From NCBI GenBank assembly GCA_022578965.1, contig MU400563.1:219230-283229 (forward strand): a DNA stretch of 64,000 nucleotides, given 5' to 3'. This DNA is from Xylaria sp. FL1777. Its lineage: Eukaryota > Ascomycota > Sordariomycetes > Xylariales > Xylariaceae. The notes beneath the pieces were generated by a model. The model did not search any database. It saw only the letters and a program-made list of their open reading frames with translations, and had not been told where the DNA came from. Below, one piece after another: positions 34,501-48,134 of this stretch. Within the stretch, counting starts at the first letter, position 1, and the number at the start of each line of letters is the position of its first letter. A program made the translations under genes and the position numbers.

Positions 34501-37500
34501 CTGCTCCGACATCTTGGTCTCATTGAGCTCTGATAGAACTATGGTGCGTGTCATCGCAGCGCTGGCTGTTTGCTGTAGGTAAGTTTCCAAGGAGCTTGCA
34601 AAGAATTCAATGCTAGCCGAAGTCTTGTTTGGTTTCTGAAGAATTTAAGATCCAGTATCAGCATCAGCATCTCGCACCCAGTACCGTCATTGTTGTCATC
34701 TTACCAATATTACGACGTCCTTTCCTTTTACCGTCGCCGACGTCTTGTAGTCTCGTACGGCCAGCAGCATATTGCCTGGAATTCCTAGTGTTGAGAAACC
34801 CGCAGACTGGAGACTGGTCGTGGCCTCGCTCGTTTTCCGAGATATAATCATTCCTTGGCCGGAAATGAGCGATATGATTTGCTCAGAGGAATGGCTCCAA
34901 ACTTTTTGGGCTGCGGATAACTGCAATAGGCCATCAGCAACACTTACGAAAGGTCGACTCAAGTCAGCCGTTTCATTCACCTGCCCACCATCTTCTGCCA
35001 GTGGGATTCTTGTGGCGTGAAATCCAGTGCTTGCGGGAGGGACTCACATGGGGAATCAGAATAACGTCAAATGGCCCAGGGCTCTGGTTGCTGGCGTCGT
35101 CAATGACGATTTTCATTTGGTCTCCTTCGCTCAGTTGGCCCCGCGACCAGACTCGACAACGCGGAAATGCCGTGTCCTTACCAAGGATAGGAAGACATTG
35201 CTGGGATATGCATCGACAGCCTTGGCCGAGCTCTAAAATGCGCATACGTGGATTTGCGTGACCGGCTAGATCCAATAGAGCACCCACAGAGGCCAGGCGT
35301 TCGCTGTCCTGCATATCGACCGATTGCCGGACCGCGAATTCGTTGATATACTTCCTCAACGCGACCTCAGCCTCGGGATTATTGACGGCCAGGCGAGAGA
35401 TGTCGGGTTTCCAGATGATGCTGAGACAAGGATGGCGTTGGAGGAATAGACCATTTAGACTGCCGCCGACAGACTGCTGAACTGAGGCCTTCCCAGTGTA
35501 CAGCGACATGCGTAAGCCCTTGACGTCTATGACAGGCGTTCCGTCTGGAAGTCGAAGGGTGCAGTCCACCCTGCGTGTAGAAAATCCAGTCTTCTCTACG
35601 TGGGTATAGATTGTGCAATCATTGTGCAAAACATCTTCCCGGATATTTCGTGCTGGTACGTCAATGAGGCACTCTTCCATAAAGACAGGAACGAAGGCTT
35701 GAAGTGTGCTGAGATTTCCAGCTGTGCCACCCATTATGGCAGCTTGGAAACAGGCGTCGAGCGTGATTGGATGGAGGGCGTACGCCAATTTCGTGCTGGG
35801 TGGTTGCAGGTACGTTGTTGCCATGCCATCTGCACACACACGGTTCCCGTCTGTGTGCAAGCTTGTCAGCGATCGAAAGTGTGGTCCAAAGTTGAGCCCT
35901 TCTTCTCGCGACTTCTCGTACCATCGATCCATCGACCAGACCTCATAGCCTCCCCCTGAAATAAAGACACCTCTTTTGTTGTGGCTTCCTGTTGCTCTTG
36001 GTAGATGAGATTCAACTACGCGGATACTGCCTCTGCAGTGTAGCGTCGTGTGACCAGAAACCCACGACGATACGGCAAACTCGAACCAGTCAGCTGATGA
36101 GCTAGCTGCTGAGATCTTGCGCTGGCACATGGTAGTATGTAACTCCGTGTGCTCGGACTGGGCGTCGTTATCGTCACACACTGTGAATGGCGCGCTAATG
36201 TTGATGCTCCGGCCCTCGAACGTCATAGCCTCCCCTGCTGTGATCAGCTTGTCCTTGACATCAAGAATCTGGACGAGAGCCTCGATTGCCATCGCCATAT
36301 AGGCAGAGCCTGGGAGAACTACTTGCTGGTTGAGCTTGTGGTCCGCTAGCCACGGCATCTCTGAAAGCCGCACGATGTTGCGCCAGCTCCAATCGATGCC
36401 GTTACTAGCGGCTGCCTGCGTGCCAAGCAACTCGTGGCGAACGTATCTCCGGTTGCGGATATCGACACTCGCACGCGGTTCGTGCCATGGTAATTCCTTC
36501 GAGTAGTCCCAAGGGTATGGTGGGAGGTCTACTGCACCCTGATGTCCGACTGATGTATCCGAAAGGCTGTTGACCGCCTCCCAGTCGAGATTATGACCAT
36601 GTGCAAAGAGTGTTCCCGCTAATTTCTTGAGACAGAGATCTGCGTCTTCTTTCCGTACCAATGTAGGGGAGTAGGGAATAGTACCCTTTTCACGCTTGGC
36701 GACGGTTCGAATTTGCTGTACGGAACTTTTTAGGGTTGAATGGGGCCCGATCTCAATCAGATGAAGCCTTTCGCTCGTTATCATCTTAGTCAACACCGCG
36801 TTGAATTGTACTGGCTGCTCGAGATTCCGTCGAAAATATGAAGGCATGTTGGTGACTTTGTCAACAATCTCGACATGAAGCCTATCAGGCGAGTGGCCCA
36901 CTGTGGAATACATCTTGCATGTCGCTGCAGACTCCTCGTTATCTTTACTTTTGTCTCTGCTGCTGCTGAAATAGGGTGTAACCAGCTGCTCGTACAAGTT
37001 ACCTACCTCGGCCATCATATGCGAGTGATATGCTCGACCTCCAGTATGCAGTCCGCGCACAAACTTGTTCTGTTTCTCCAGCTCAGCCTTTAGTACATGG
37101 ATGCTCTGCACGGAGCCACTGAGTGTAACACTTCCAGGAGCATTATCACAAGCGACACGTACTTGACCCAGTCCAAGAACTTGAATCAACTTGTCGGCAT
37201 CCGTAACAGAGATCCCGGCCGCCATCATGGCACCTTGCGATCGCATTTGCCCAACGACAAATCCACGGAAGTATGCCACCAGTATGGCTTGAGCCTCTGT
37301 GAGCAGACCAGCGGCGTAGGCAGCAGCAATCTCGCCGGAAGAATGACCAATTACCGCTGCTGGACGGATCCCCCAGCTACGTAGCAGTTGTACGAGAGCA
37401 ATCTGAATAGCTGTGCAGAGTGGTTGGCTGCGAGTTACTTCGTTCACTCTGCTCGTTGTTAGTGGCTCTAGTATGGCCTGTTCTAAAGTCCACTCCGGCG

Positions 37501-39894
37501 CATATTTTGGTGGCAAGGCTTGCAGAAATCCATCAAGCTCACGTATACTTTCGAGGAAGGTTGAGTTTTGTTCAAGGAGCTCTTTCGACATACCCGCGTA
37601 TTGCGCGCCTTGGCCGGTAAAAAGAAAGGCGAATGGGAGCGGCTGTACGCCTGGGGGAACTTGCTCACTTCCAGCTGCTTCAATCAATGTCAGTGTCGGC
37701 TTTGTGCTAGCTACCACAAAGCCGCGGAGCCTAAGATGTCCTCGTCTCCCCAGAGCAAGAGCTAAAGATTCTAGACCCTTAATTTTCGCTGTTTTGGGTT
37801 CCTGGATTAAATCGCGAATTTGCTGACAGCGAGCATCCAGTGACTTGGTTGAGGAAGCGGAGAATGGGAGCAGAAAGGCAGGACTAGACCCACGACTACT
37901 GGTTAGGTGCTTTCTTCCCTTTGGCTCATACTCGTTTGGTGTTGTCATCGCCCTTTGCGGCGCCTCACTTAGGTAGCTCTCAACGGATTCGAGAATGACG
38001 TGGCCATTGGCGCCGCCATACCCAAATGAGTTGATACTCGCCCGTTGAAGCGATCTAGGCCAGGGCTCAGAGTCGTTCAATACCTTCATATTACGGGACT
38101 CAAGCTTCACTGCCAAGGAGGACTTGTAAGTATAAATATTCAGAGAACTGGGGGGTATCTGGTTGGTGAAGGTCAGTAGCTTACACTTGGGATTTAGGTT
38201 TTTGACCCCGTACGTAGGCGGGATCAATCCGTGCTTGAAGGCCAGTGCAACTTTCAAGATTGATGTCAGACCACTAGCGGCTTCGCTGTGTCCTAAATTT
38301 GTTTTCACCTTTACATTTCTGTTAGTGTAGTGCTATACAACCCGGCGGGGAGGGAGAATGCGAACCGATCCTATCTTCAACGCTTCACCCCGGCGGGCTG
38401 TGAAGCAGCTAGCCAGTGCGTCAACCTCAATAGGGTCACCGACTGCGGTGCCTGTTCCATGGCACTCAATGTAGTCTGTATCGTCGAAATCAAGGCCGGC
38501 AAGTTGATACGCTCGTCTCACGACGGCCTCCTGCATGGTTGCACTCGGTAGTGTTATACCAGGTGTCTTTCCGTTCCTATATTAATGCAGTGTGGCTCGT
38601 TATTACTAAGTTCACAATATAATCCTTTATGCGTTAGGAAATTTACTGACGAGTTAATAGCAGTTGCGCGAATAACTGCATGAATCTTGTTCCTGTTCGT
38701 TATTGCCGATGATAATTTTTTGATATAGATGGCGTTAACACCTTCGGCCCGCGCGTAGCCATCAGCAGACCTATCAAAAGTGTGACAGGCTGAAGTAGGG
38801 GAAAGGAAACCGCCTTTTGCCGTGCCTAGGTGCTGCTCTGGTGATGTTATCAAGTTTGCACCAGCAACAATAGCACCATCGCAGTCGCCATTCCTAATAG
38901 CATTGACGGCATGATGAAGAGCGTATATTGACGATGAGCAAGCAGTGTCTAGGGTTAAGCTGCCGTGTCAAGGTCAGCCGTTTACTACGTATTCTTGAGA
39001 TCATTCTTCACGGGATCACTCGATTTCAAGAAGCAAACTAAGAAAGACTGGATCTTGCTTACCTTGGACCTTGAAGGTTAAAGACATGACTAATACGATT
39101 CGACATAATTGAAGTTCCGCCTCCAGTCGCGGCGTACCGATGCAGGTAATCCGGATCACGTGACTGCATAGACTGATAGTCAACAGTGAAGTTGCCAACA
39201 TAAACGGCCGTATTAGTTCCGGAAATGTCTTCCAAAGCTACCTGTGAATTGAGTGTTTAATCATGGTGTTCCTTCCGGGATTTCGCAGGAGAGCAACGTC
39301 AGAATACCCATCTCAGTTATAGTTTCTTTCTCCTACGCTTAGAAAATGACGACGAAAGAAAGTGAGCTACGTACGCCTGCGTCTTCAAAACATTCAAACA
39401 CCACTTCAAGAAGCTTTCGTTGCTGAGGATCCATATATGAAGCCTCTAGATTGTTGATTCCGAAGAAAGAGTTGTCAAATTGGCGGACGTCTCCCTGAAG
39501 AAAATATCCACCATCCACATTCATAACTCCAGCTCTACTGCCATCTTCATGGTAGAAGCCGCCAATGTTGTATCTATCGGCTGGAACTGTACATTGCGCG
39601 GATTTCTTTTGGTGCAAGAAGTCCCATAACTCGGATGGCGAAGAGATCCCGCCCGGGAGGCGGCATGCTAAGAGTTAAAGAGTCGTTAGATAGGACACAA
39701 ACAGATTATTGCTTGGTGGCTGACAAACCCATGCCAACTATGCATACTTCTTTTTCGATAAATGTGGTCGAGGAAGAAGAAACGCTCTCTCTCGATCCGT
39801 CTACAGACGGAACCTCGAAAAGTTTGAGTCCTGGCTTCTCATCGCCGCGAAGCAGAAGATCCGGTTGTACTAGGGACGATATAACCGTAGCCAT
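31551..39894 (-). CDS. Highly reducing type I polyketide synthase
   Basis: Twelve exons can be joined: 39894-39729, 39667-39375, 39241-39063, 38959-38651, 38576-38366, 38308-38185, 38109-35048, 34980-34705, 34635-34420, 34374-33098, 33016-32851 and 32765-31551. They give about 2,497 residues (the 34419-34375 intron is the least certain). KS: GMACRLPGG, DTACSSS with catalytic Cys, ECHGTGT and NLGHSEAASG. AT: GQGAQYAGM and nucleophile GHSSGE. DH: WLADHKLNQQVVLPG with the active His and LDACFQ with the Asp. A vestigial methyltransferase follows (ILELGQGCR instead of the SAM-binding GxGxG). ER: GAGAFGLAAI with SLVGD. KR: GCLGGLGRS with Ser, Tyr and Asn (TSSLSG, SNYCAAN). The ACP has FGVDSML with the phosphopantetheine Ser about 50 residues from the end. 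No thioesterase or reductase releases the chain, so a partner enzyme is expected. It makes a reduced linear chain, probably unmethylated. No cluster regulator or tailoring gene is adjacent. Confidence 0.95.
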
Positions 39895-40470
39895 TTTCAA
39901 TATTGACAAGCTTAAGAAATTCACTGTTGATACTTGAAGTCACATAAAACCTGAGATTCGACAATATAGCTTTCATCTATACTAGTTACGAGAGACTCGG
40001 GTGTTGATATATACAAATGCAGTAACTACTATGGTCTATACCTACACCTATCGTGATCTATGGATAATGGCATCATCAGGATTGAAATCTGATATATCAG
40101 TATCTGATGAGACAAGGGTTCCTAGCTATAACAGGGGTTTCTATCAGGTACTGTATTGCTGAGTACACGGGAAATCGGTCACTGTGTCACTAATCTTAAC
40201 GAGTGTCACATTAATGCAACCCCATTTTTTTCGAGACACCTGCTATGTTTATCAGCAATGCATTCTTTAGATGCAGCATATTTTAACGTACTACACCATG
40301 AAATAGGTAGGTAGATAATTGCGGGTTGAGTTGCATTACAGAAATCTTACATTAGGTGTAGAGATAGCTGTCTGAAACGTTAGGAAACAAACAACAACAA
40401 ATGCACATATAAATGTTACTTAGATTATAATAATGCATATTTAAAAGGGGTACATAGGATAAGTGAATTT
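39895..40470. promoter_or_regulatory. HR-PKS promoter region
   Basis: This GC-balanced segment separates the HR-PKS start from the A+T-rich block. It contains an inverted pair around tgatatatcagtatctgatgag (near 40089). No open frame is convincing. The promoter is expected here. Confidence 0.45.
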
Positions 40471-40477
40471 ATATATA

Positions 40478-40529
40478 TTTAGTCTTTGCTAAGTTAAGGC
40501 TAATTTAGTCTTTGTTAAGTTAAGGCTAA
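40478..40529 (+). repeat. Two 26-bp tandem units at the A+T block boundary
   Basis: The unit tttagtctttgctaagttaaggctaa is repeated directly. The second copy differs only by gctaa to gttaa, a C-to-T transition. It sits exactly where composition changes and could be the end of the outermost transposon. Confidence 0.75.
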
Positions 40530-43500
40530 TAATAACACTTTTTTTTTTATTTATTATTTGTGCGCAAGCTATTATTAATAATATTGCGTGCATTATATTA
40601 AAAATACTAATATGCTATTAAATTAGCGTAATTTTTATTAAATACTAAAGGCTTAATTAGTAATAATTTTATTACGCTTATATATAAAGCAAAATATTAA
40701 TGCAAAACTTTATTATATTATTATGTTTAACTATAATCTTTAAAAACAATATATATATAAAAGCATTTATTATAAATACTTTATTATATGTTAATTTATA
40801 ATAAGCTAAACAAATAAAGATTTAAAATATTAACTTATTATTAAAGCTTATAATAGCTAAAAAAAACAACAAATTATTGCTTTAAAACATATTTATTAAG
40901 CAGTATATTAAAATTAACTGCAAGAATAAAATTTAAAGAAAAGTTATTATAATGCTAGCAATTATTTTTAATAAATTTGTACGCTTTTTTAAAAAAAATG
41001 CTTAAGCTAACTACTATTAAATAGCTAAAAACTACATAAAAATATTAAAACAGCATTTAAATATATTTATATATATATAATTTAAAAGCTTTATTATAGC
41101 TTTTTTATGCTTAGCTAATATATTAACACAAATAAAAAGCACTAAATAACTATTATTAGTAATATTAATTATAGCGTTTTTATATACTAAAGCAGCTAAA
41201 TAAAAAGCTAAGCTTTATTTTAAGTTAGCATTAAAAACTGCGCAATTTATAACTTTTAATAAGCTTTTTATATATTTAATATAAAACGTTAATATTATAA
41301 TAAACCTTTAAAAAAACTATAAAAATATATACATGCTAATAAAACTAAACAAAAAAGCAGCATAAGTATACTAATTAATAATATATATAATTAAAACAGC
41401 AATTTTTAAAAACTTATAATTATTAAGCAAAGCTATTAAAAACATATAATTAATAAAAATAAGCTAAGCTATTAAAGCTATAAACTTAATAATAAAAAAC
41501 AAGCTATTAAAAAAAAAAAACATTAAAATTATTAAGTAAACTTTATAAGCTTATATAATAAAGCTACTAAAAAAATAAGTAATATATATAATACTAAAAA
41601 TATTATTATTAATAATAAACTATTTAATTAATACTTTAATGTTTATTATTTAAAAAATAGTTATAAAAAAAATTAAAGTTTAAACAAATTTAATTTTAAT
41701 AAACGCTTATATTTTTTATAAAAAAGCAAACTTATAAACTAAAAAAGCTACTTAAGTAATAGCTTTTAAAGAACTTATTAAAAGGTTTAAGCTGTTTTTA
41801 GTTAGCAAGCTTTCTTAAAAAAAAAAAAAATAAGCATAAACTATTTATTATAACTTTAAATACTAAAGCTATTATACTATTAAGTTTTATAATAAAAAAC
41901 CTTTATATAAAAACTGTAGCATTAAACTAAATATTTATAAACTTATAAATAATAGTAATTATATAACTATATTAAAGTATATTAATTATTATAGCTTTTA
42001 TTTAATAAATTATAAAAACTGCTTATATAAACTATATAAAATTAATAATAAAATAATCTTACTTTTATTAGCTTAAATTAAAGCAATTAAACAAGCAAAT
42101 AATATAAACTATAATAATAAAAATATATTGCTTATTACTGTAGCTATTAAAAAAAAAGCTGCATTAATAAAGCTATTAAAATAATAAAGCAACAAAAATA
42201 AAAAAAAAGCTTTACTAGTTTTAAAAAAATCAAGCATTAAAGCTATATTGTTTTTAAGAACTATATTATTAAGAACTACTTTTAGCAAAACTAATAATAA
42301 AGAAATAAAAAACAAAATTACTGCTGTTTTTTTTATAATTATATTAATACTATTATTAATAGTTAGCAAATTAATAAAAATATTAACTAAAAATAATACT
42401 ATTAAACTTATTAATATATTAAAAAAGCTAAAAATAAAATTAACTTATAAAACTTTTAAAGAACTTTTAAAGCTTAATAGCAATAAAATAAAAAGCAATA
42501 TAAACATATAACTAAATAATACTAAAAAATAAAGCTAATTATAATTATATAGTTAATTAAAGTAATAATTTAAAATATAAAGCATAAAGCAAATAACTAT
42601 TTAGTATTTTTATAAAAATATTAAAACAAAAAAATAAATGTTGCTATAATTATTAAACTATAAATAAACAAAAAAAAAAACAAAAAAACATAAACTTATT
42701 AAAAATATAAAAACTATAAACTAATTAACACTTAAAACATAAAAAAGTTAAATAAGCTTAAAGTAATAATATATGTTAAAATATAAAGCAACTTAGTAAT
42801 AAAAAAAAAAGCTTTTATATATTATTAAAATTTTATATAGCTAAATATTAATAAGTATAAAATACTAAACTATTATTAAGCGCTAAATATAAATATAATA
42901 ATAAAATATATTATAGTACTAATATTACTAAAAAACTGCTTAATAATAAAAAACTTAAATATAAAACATTTAAATTAAAAACTTAGAACTATTATTTTTT
43001 ATAAAAAATAGCAGATTTTAAACTAAATAATTAAAGCAAGCATATATTTTATAAAAGTATTAAGTAAAGCAACCTATAAAATAAAACATGTTATAAATAT
43101 ACTATTTTTAAATATATTATTTATTAAAAGCTAAATAGCTAAAAAGTTAAAAACTTTATTTAATTATTAGCTAATATAAATTATATTACTATAAAAAAAA
43201 CTATTTAAACCTTTTACAGAATTTTTTAAAGTTTTTATTAAAAAAAAAAACCTAAAAAAACTTAAAAACTTAATAAAAGTTAAAGCAAAAATACTACTAA
43301 ACATTAAAAAAGCTATAATATAAAAAAAAGTAAAAATAATAGCTAAAGTATTAATAATATTAATATTAAAATATGTTTAAACTATAAAAACAAAAAAATG
43401 TAAATATAGTAAATTAACGCTTTAATAAATAACTAAATGCGTATAAACATAAAAAAACTTCTAAAAATTACTTAATATAAAAAAAGCTAAAAAAAAATAC

Positions 43501-46440
43501 TAAAAAAAAAAATAAACAATATAAAAAGCAATAAAAAACTTATAAAAATTATTAATTAATATAAATAAAAAAGCACTATAAAAGTATTATTTTTTATTAA
43601 AAGAAAAAAAGTTATAATAAAAGCAAAAAAAAAAGCAGAATATTTTATTAAAAGTATTTTTATTAAGTTTACTACAAAAAATAACTTACTAGAAATAAAA
43701 CCTTTAAAAACAAACATATAACTTTAGCTTAAACTTTTATAAAATATTAAAGTAACTATAAAAAAAGCATATAAATATGCTATAAAAATAAAATTAACTT
43801 TGCTAAAAAAAAACATAATAATAGTAAAGTACTTTGTTATTATATAGCTTATTATTAGTAAATATTATTAAATATTACTAAAGAAATATGTTAAATAAGG
43901 CGTTTTTTTAAAGGTTTAAAAAAACGTAAATATAGTTATATTACTTAAAGTAAACAAAACAAACTTTGTTTTTTATAAATCCTAAAAACTTATTGCGTTG
44001 TTATTTTGCATTAAAAAAAGCCTAAAAAAACTTATAGCAAAAAAAATAATATAAATAGTATAAATAGCTAGCTTAATAAGCTTATAATATATAAATATAA
44101 TATTTAAAAAGTTTGCAATAAATTTAATAGCAAGTTTTATATATAATATAAAGCTTGCATTAATTAATAAAATAATAGCTATATTAGTTATATTAAACGT
44201 ATAAAAAGCATTTAATATACTGCTAAAAAATAAACTTATAAATAAAATAATAAAGCAAAGCTAGCTAGCAATAATTATTAACTTTATAAAAAGCTTTTTA
44301 ATAAAACAAAAAATTACTGCATATTTAAAAAACATAATAACAAACCTTAAAAAAATTATATATAGTATACTATAAAAATCTTTAGTATTATTAATATATT
44401 ATATGCTATATTTATATAAACTAATAAAAAGTAACCTTAGCTAATAAAAATATGTTAATAATTTAAGTATGCTAACTTTAAAAAAAACCTTAAAAAAAAG
44501 CATATATAAAGCTAAAAAACAAATTAACAAAATTATAAAATATAAACAAAAAAACAAAATTGCTTTTATATTTAATAAAATAAAAGCTATTTATTTTATA
44601 AAAAAATAAACTAATATAAACTTAACTATTAAACTTTAAAACAGTACAAAAATAATACTTATTTTTTTAGTAAACTTTAAAGAACTTAAAAGAACTTTAG
44701 CATTACATTAACTAAGCATTTATTTAAATAAAAAGTTAAAGTTTTAAAAGCATATAAAAAAAAAAGCAGCTAAAGGAAACAAAATAACAAACTATATTAA
44801 AGCTATTTTAGCTATAATTAAAGGCTTTTTAGTAGCAAGTTTTTAAAAAATAATTAATATAGTTTTATTATTATTATTTTTATATAAATATAAAACATAG
44901 TATAAAAAACAAAAAAAACATATAAGTAAAACCGCAAATAACTATAAATGCTTAATAAACATAAAGCTTAAAAAATATATATATATAATTTAGTAAGTAC
45001 TTTTAAAAGTAGCTTATAAAATATTGCTAACATAAAAAATATTTCTTAAAAATAGCCTATTTTTTATAAGCAGAATTTTAACCACAAAAATAACATTTAA
45101 ATAAACTAAAAACTAATTTGCTTTAAAAATAAAAACAATATATAATATATATTTACTAGTACTATAATTAATACTTAAAATAATATAAAAAAGCAAATTA
45201 ATTAAACAAAAATAAAAAGCTTATATTAACTTATAAATTATAGTATAAATATTGTTAAACATTTAAAAGCTAATATTATACTTACTAAGGTTTTTTATAA
45301 AATTAAAAGCTAACTTTATAAATAGCATTAATAAAAAAACAGCAATAAAAACATTTAAGCAATAATTTATAAATTAATTAAAATTTAACATTACTGTTTT
45401 TTTAAATAGTTTAAAAATATATAATAGCATAAACTATAAATATGCTATTTATAAAAAACAGATATTTATTATAAAAAGAAAAAAAAAACTAGACTTATAT
45501 AATATAATGTTTAATATAAAAGCATTAAAAGCTTTAAAAAAGCTTTAAAAAGCTACGTAAAAATACTTAACTAATATAACTATAACTTTTTATATAAACA
45601 ATATAGCAGTAATTTAATATGCTTAAAAAAACACTTTAGTAACATTATAATAAGTTTTTATAAAAATATATAAACTAATAAAATAACATAATATTAAAAT
45701 ACGTTAAAGCTTAAAGTATTATAACATTAATAATAATAAATAAGCAAATATATTAGCAAAACTAAAGTTAAAAAATAAACTTTATAACTTTAAAGCTACT
45801 TTAATAGTAATTAAACTTAAAAGAACGCTAAAACAATAAATTAAAAAAATAACTAAAAACTAAACAAAAAACTTAAATGTTAGTATATTAAAATAGCTTA
45901 AAAACGTAAAATATAAATATTAATTAAATAAATGCTTAAAAGCATTATTTTTTTTAAAAAGGATCTTAAAATAGTATTTAAGTGTTATATTAGCTTATAA
46001 AAACTATAAGTAATTATAACGGACCTATTATACATTAATATAACAGGTTTGCTGTTAAGGTCTTAATTTGCAAGTAATAATAAAATCTTTAGCAATAGTT
46101 TATTAAAGAGGTTTTTAAGGTACTTTTATTACTATGCATTAATAAAGGTCTTAATAAATTTAAAAGAAATAAATATATTAATGCTTAGCAGTTATAAGAA
46201 ATTAATAGCTAAAAAGCAAAAACTAAATAAATAACTAAATATAAAAAGTTTATAATTATATAAACAAAAAAAATAACAGTAGTAGTTTATAAACGTTGCT
46301 TTTTTTAATAGATTTAATGCTATATTGTTTTAAGCTTAAAGCTTAATAAACTTAACGCTTAAGTTTGTTAAATTTATGCATTAAACCTTTATAGTAGTTT
46401 AAATACATATTTTTTAACAAATAAAACTTTTTTTGCGTGT

Positions 46441-46510
46441 GCTTTTTTTATACCTAGCTTTTTAACCGGCTTAATTAGCCCATTTTGTAATATTATTCTC
46501 TTTTTTTTTT
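46441..46510. repeat. A+T-converted copy of the dispersed repeat from 0.1 and 2.9 kb
   Basis: The stretch tacctag..ttaattagcccattt..attctc matches the cores near 129-202 and 2881-2950, with most differences being C-to-T or G-to-A. It shows that the A+T block contains a mutated relative of an element still partly readable at the left of the window. Confidence 0.5.
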
Positions 46511-48134
46511 TAATTGTTGTTTTAACAATTCTATGTTTCTTTTTTCATAAATTCTTTCTTTTTTTTTTATGTTTTAAATACTTATTATATTTAATAAAGT
46601 TTTTAAAAAACCTTGCTTGTTATGCTTTAAACAAAAGGCTTAATAAAACTTTACTTTGTTTATTTTTATTAAATTAAAATTAATTAAAATAGCTTTATGC
46701 TTTTATTACAGTTATTATAGCATAAAATGTTTAATATTAAAGTTTAACTTTAATTAATGCGCCAAATATATTATAGCAAAACAAATAAACTACAATGTTA
46801 AAGGTTTGTTTTTTAAGCAAATATAATAGCTTACTTTTTAACATAAAAAACTAAAAAACAAGCTAAACATATTAATAAAAAAGCATAAAAAAATAAGTAT
46901 AAAGATTTGTTGTTTTAAGCAATAAAAAAAACTATAGCAAAAAAAAATAACTACTGCTATAGCTTATAGTTTAAGTAATTTAAAAAAGCTTAAGCAAATT
47001 AAAGCAAAAAAACGCTACGTAATAAAAAAATAAAAACAGCAGGTAAAAATAATACAGTTATTGCTAGTTGTTTTTTTTAAGTTTAATTAAAATGCGCTAA
47101 ATACTTTTTTTAAGGTTAATTTTTTTTTTTAGCTTTAATTAGTTAAAGTATTAATAATAAAATTAGTTTATAATTATTTTAGCAGTTTTTAAGTGTTTTT
47201 TAAGTTTTTAAGTATTATTAACGTATAAATATTTTTTTTATTTAATAAAGTACTTTAAATTATTGTTGTTTTAACAAAAATCTAGTATACTTTTAATTTT
47301 ATAAATATTTTAATTAGTTTTTATTTTTAGTTATGTTTTAATAAATGTTTTAATAAGTATTAATTCTAGTAAAAAAATATAAAAAATAAAGTAAATTTGC
47401 ATATTTTTTAGTAATAATAGTTTATAGTTAGTAAATAAAATAACTTTTTTAATTTTAAAAAAACTAAGTTTTTTAAATTTTAATTTATTATTAAGTTGTT
47501 TTGTTTTAATTTAAAAAATATTAATGTTTATATTTTGTTTTTGTTATAATAAATAAACTTTGTTTTTTTTTTTAAAGGTTAGTTTTTTAGTTCGCTTTTT
47601 GTTATAATATTTTAACATTTTTTGTTATAAAAACTAAAAGTATAGTTGCAATTTAACTTATAACGTTTTAATTTCTGTTATAATAATTTTTGCTTAAAAT
47701 GCTATAGTTATAATAGCAAGTACTTTTATTAATGTTTTTTTTTGTTTTATAATAATTGCTTATTATTTATAAATAGCTTTATACAAAAATATATTTATAT
47801 TTTTATTTATTAATATATTATATAAAATTTATGCTATTAATAATAATTTTACTTAATTATTTTATTAGTAATTAATATAACTTTATAAATATTGTTTTAA
47901 TATTTAGTTTAGTTTTTTTGTTTGTTTATTAATTTATAAGTAGTAAACAGTTAAAAACTTAAATTTAATACTAATAAGTTTAAAAAAACTTGTTTTAAAT
48001 TTAAAAGTAAATAATTTATTTTAGTTTAAAATAATTCTTTTTAATAGTTTATGTTTATTTAAATATTAGCATATAAAAGTATATACAAGTTATTTAGCTA
48101 TAACGTTTTCTTTAAATAATAAAAAATAAGCATA

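Noticed and set aside
31551..39894. Apparent stops and frame changes in the HR-PKS as signs of a pseudogene
   Set aside because: Each is explained by a short GT..AG intron that rejoins conserved motifs (for example GMACRLPGG, GPSLTLDTACSSS, NGKTPGITLPS).
42109..42511. Open frames on both strands in the A+T block
   Set aside because: Their Lys/Asn/Ile/Leu-only composition follows from the base composition; no domain, start context or intron supports them.
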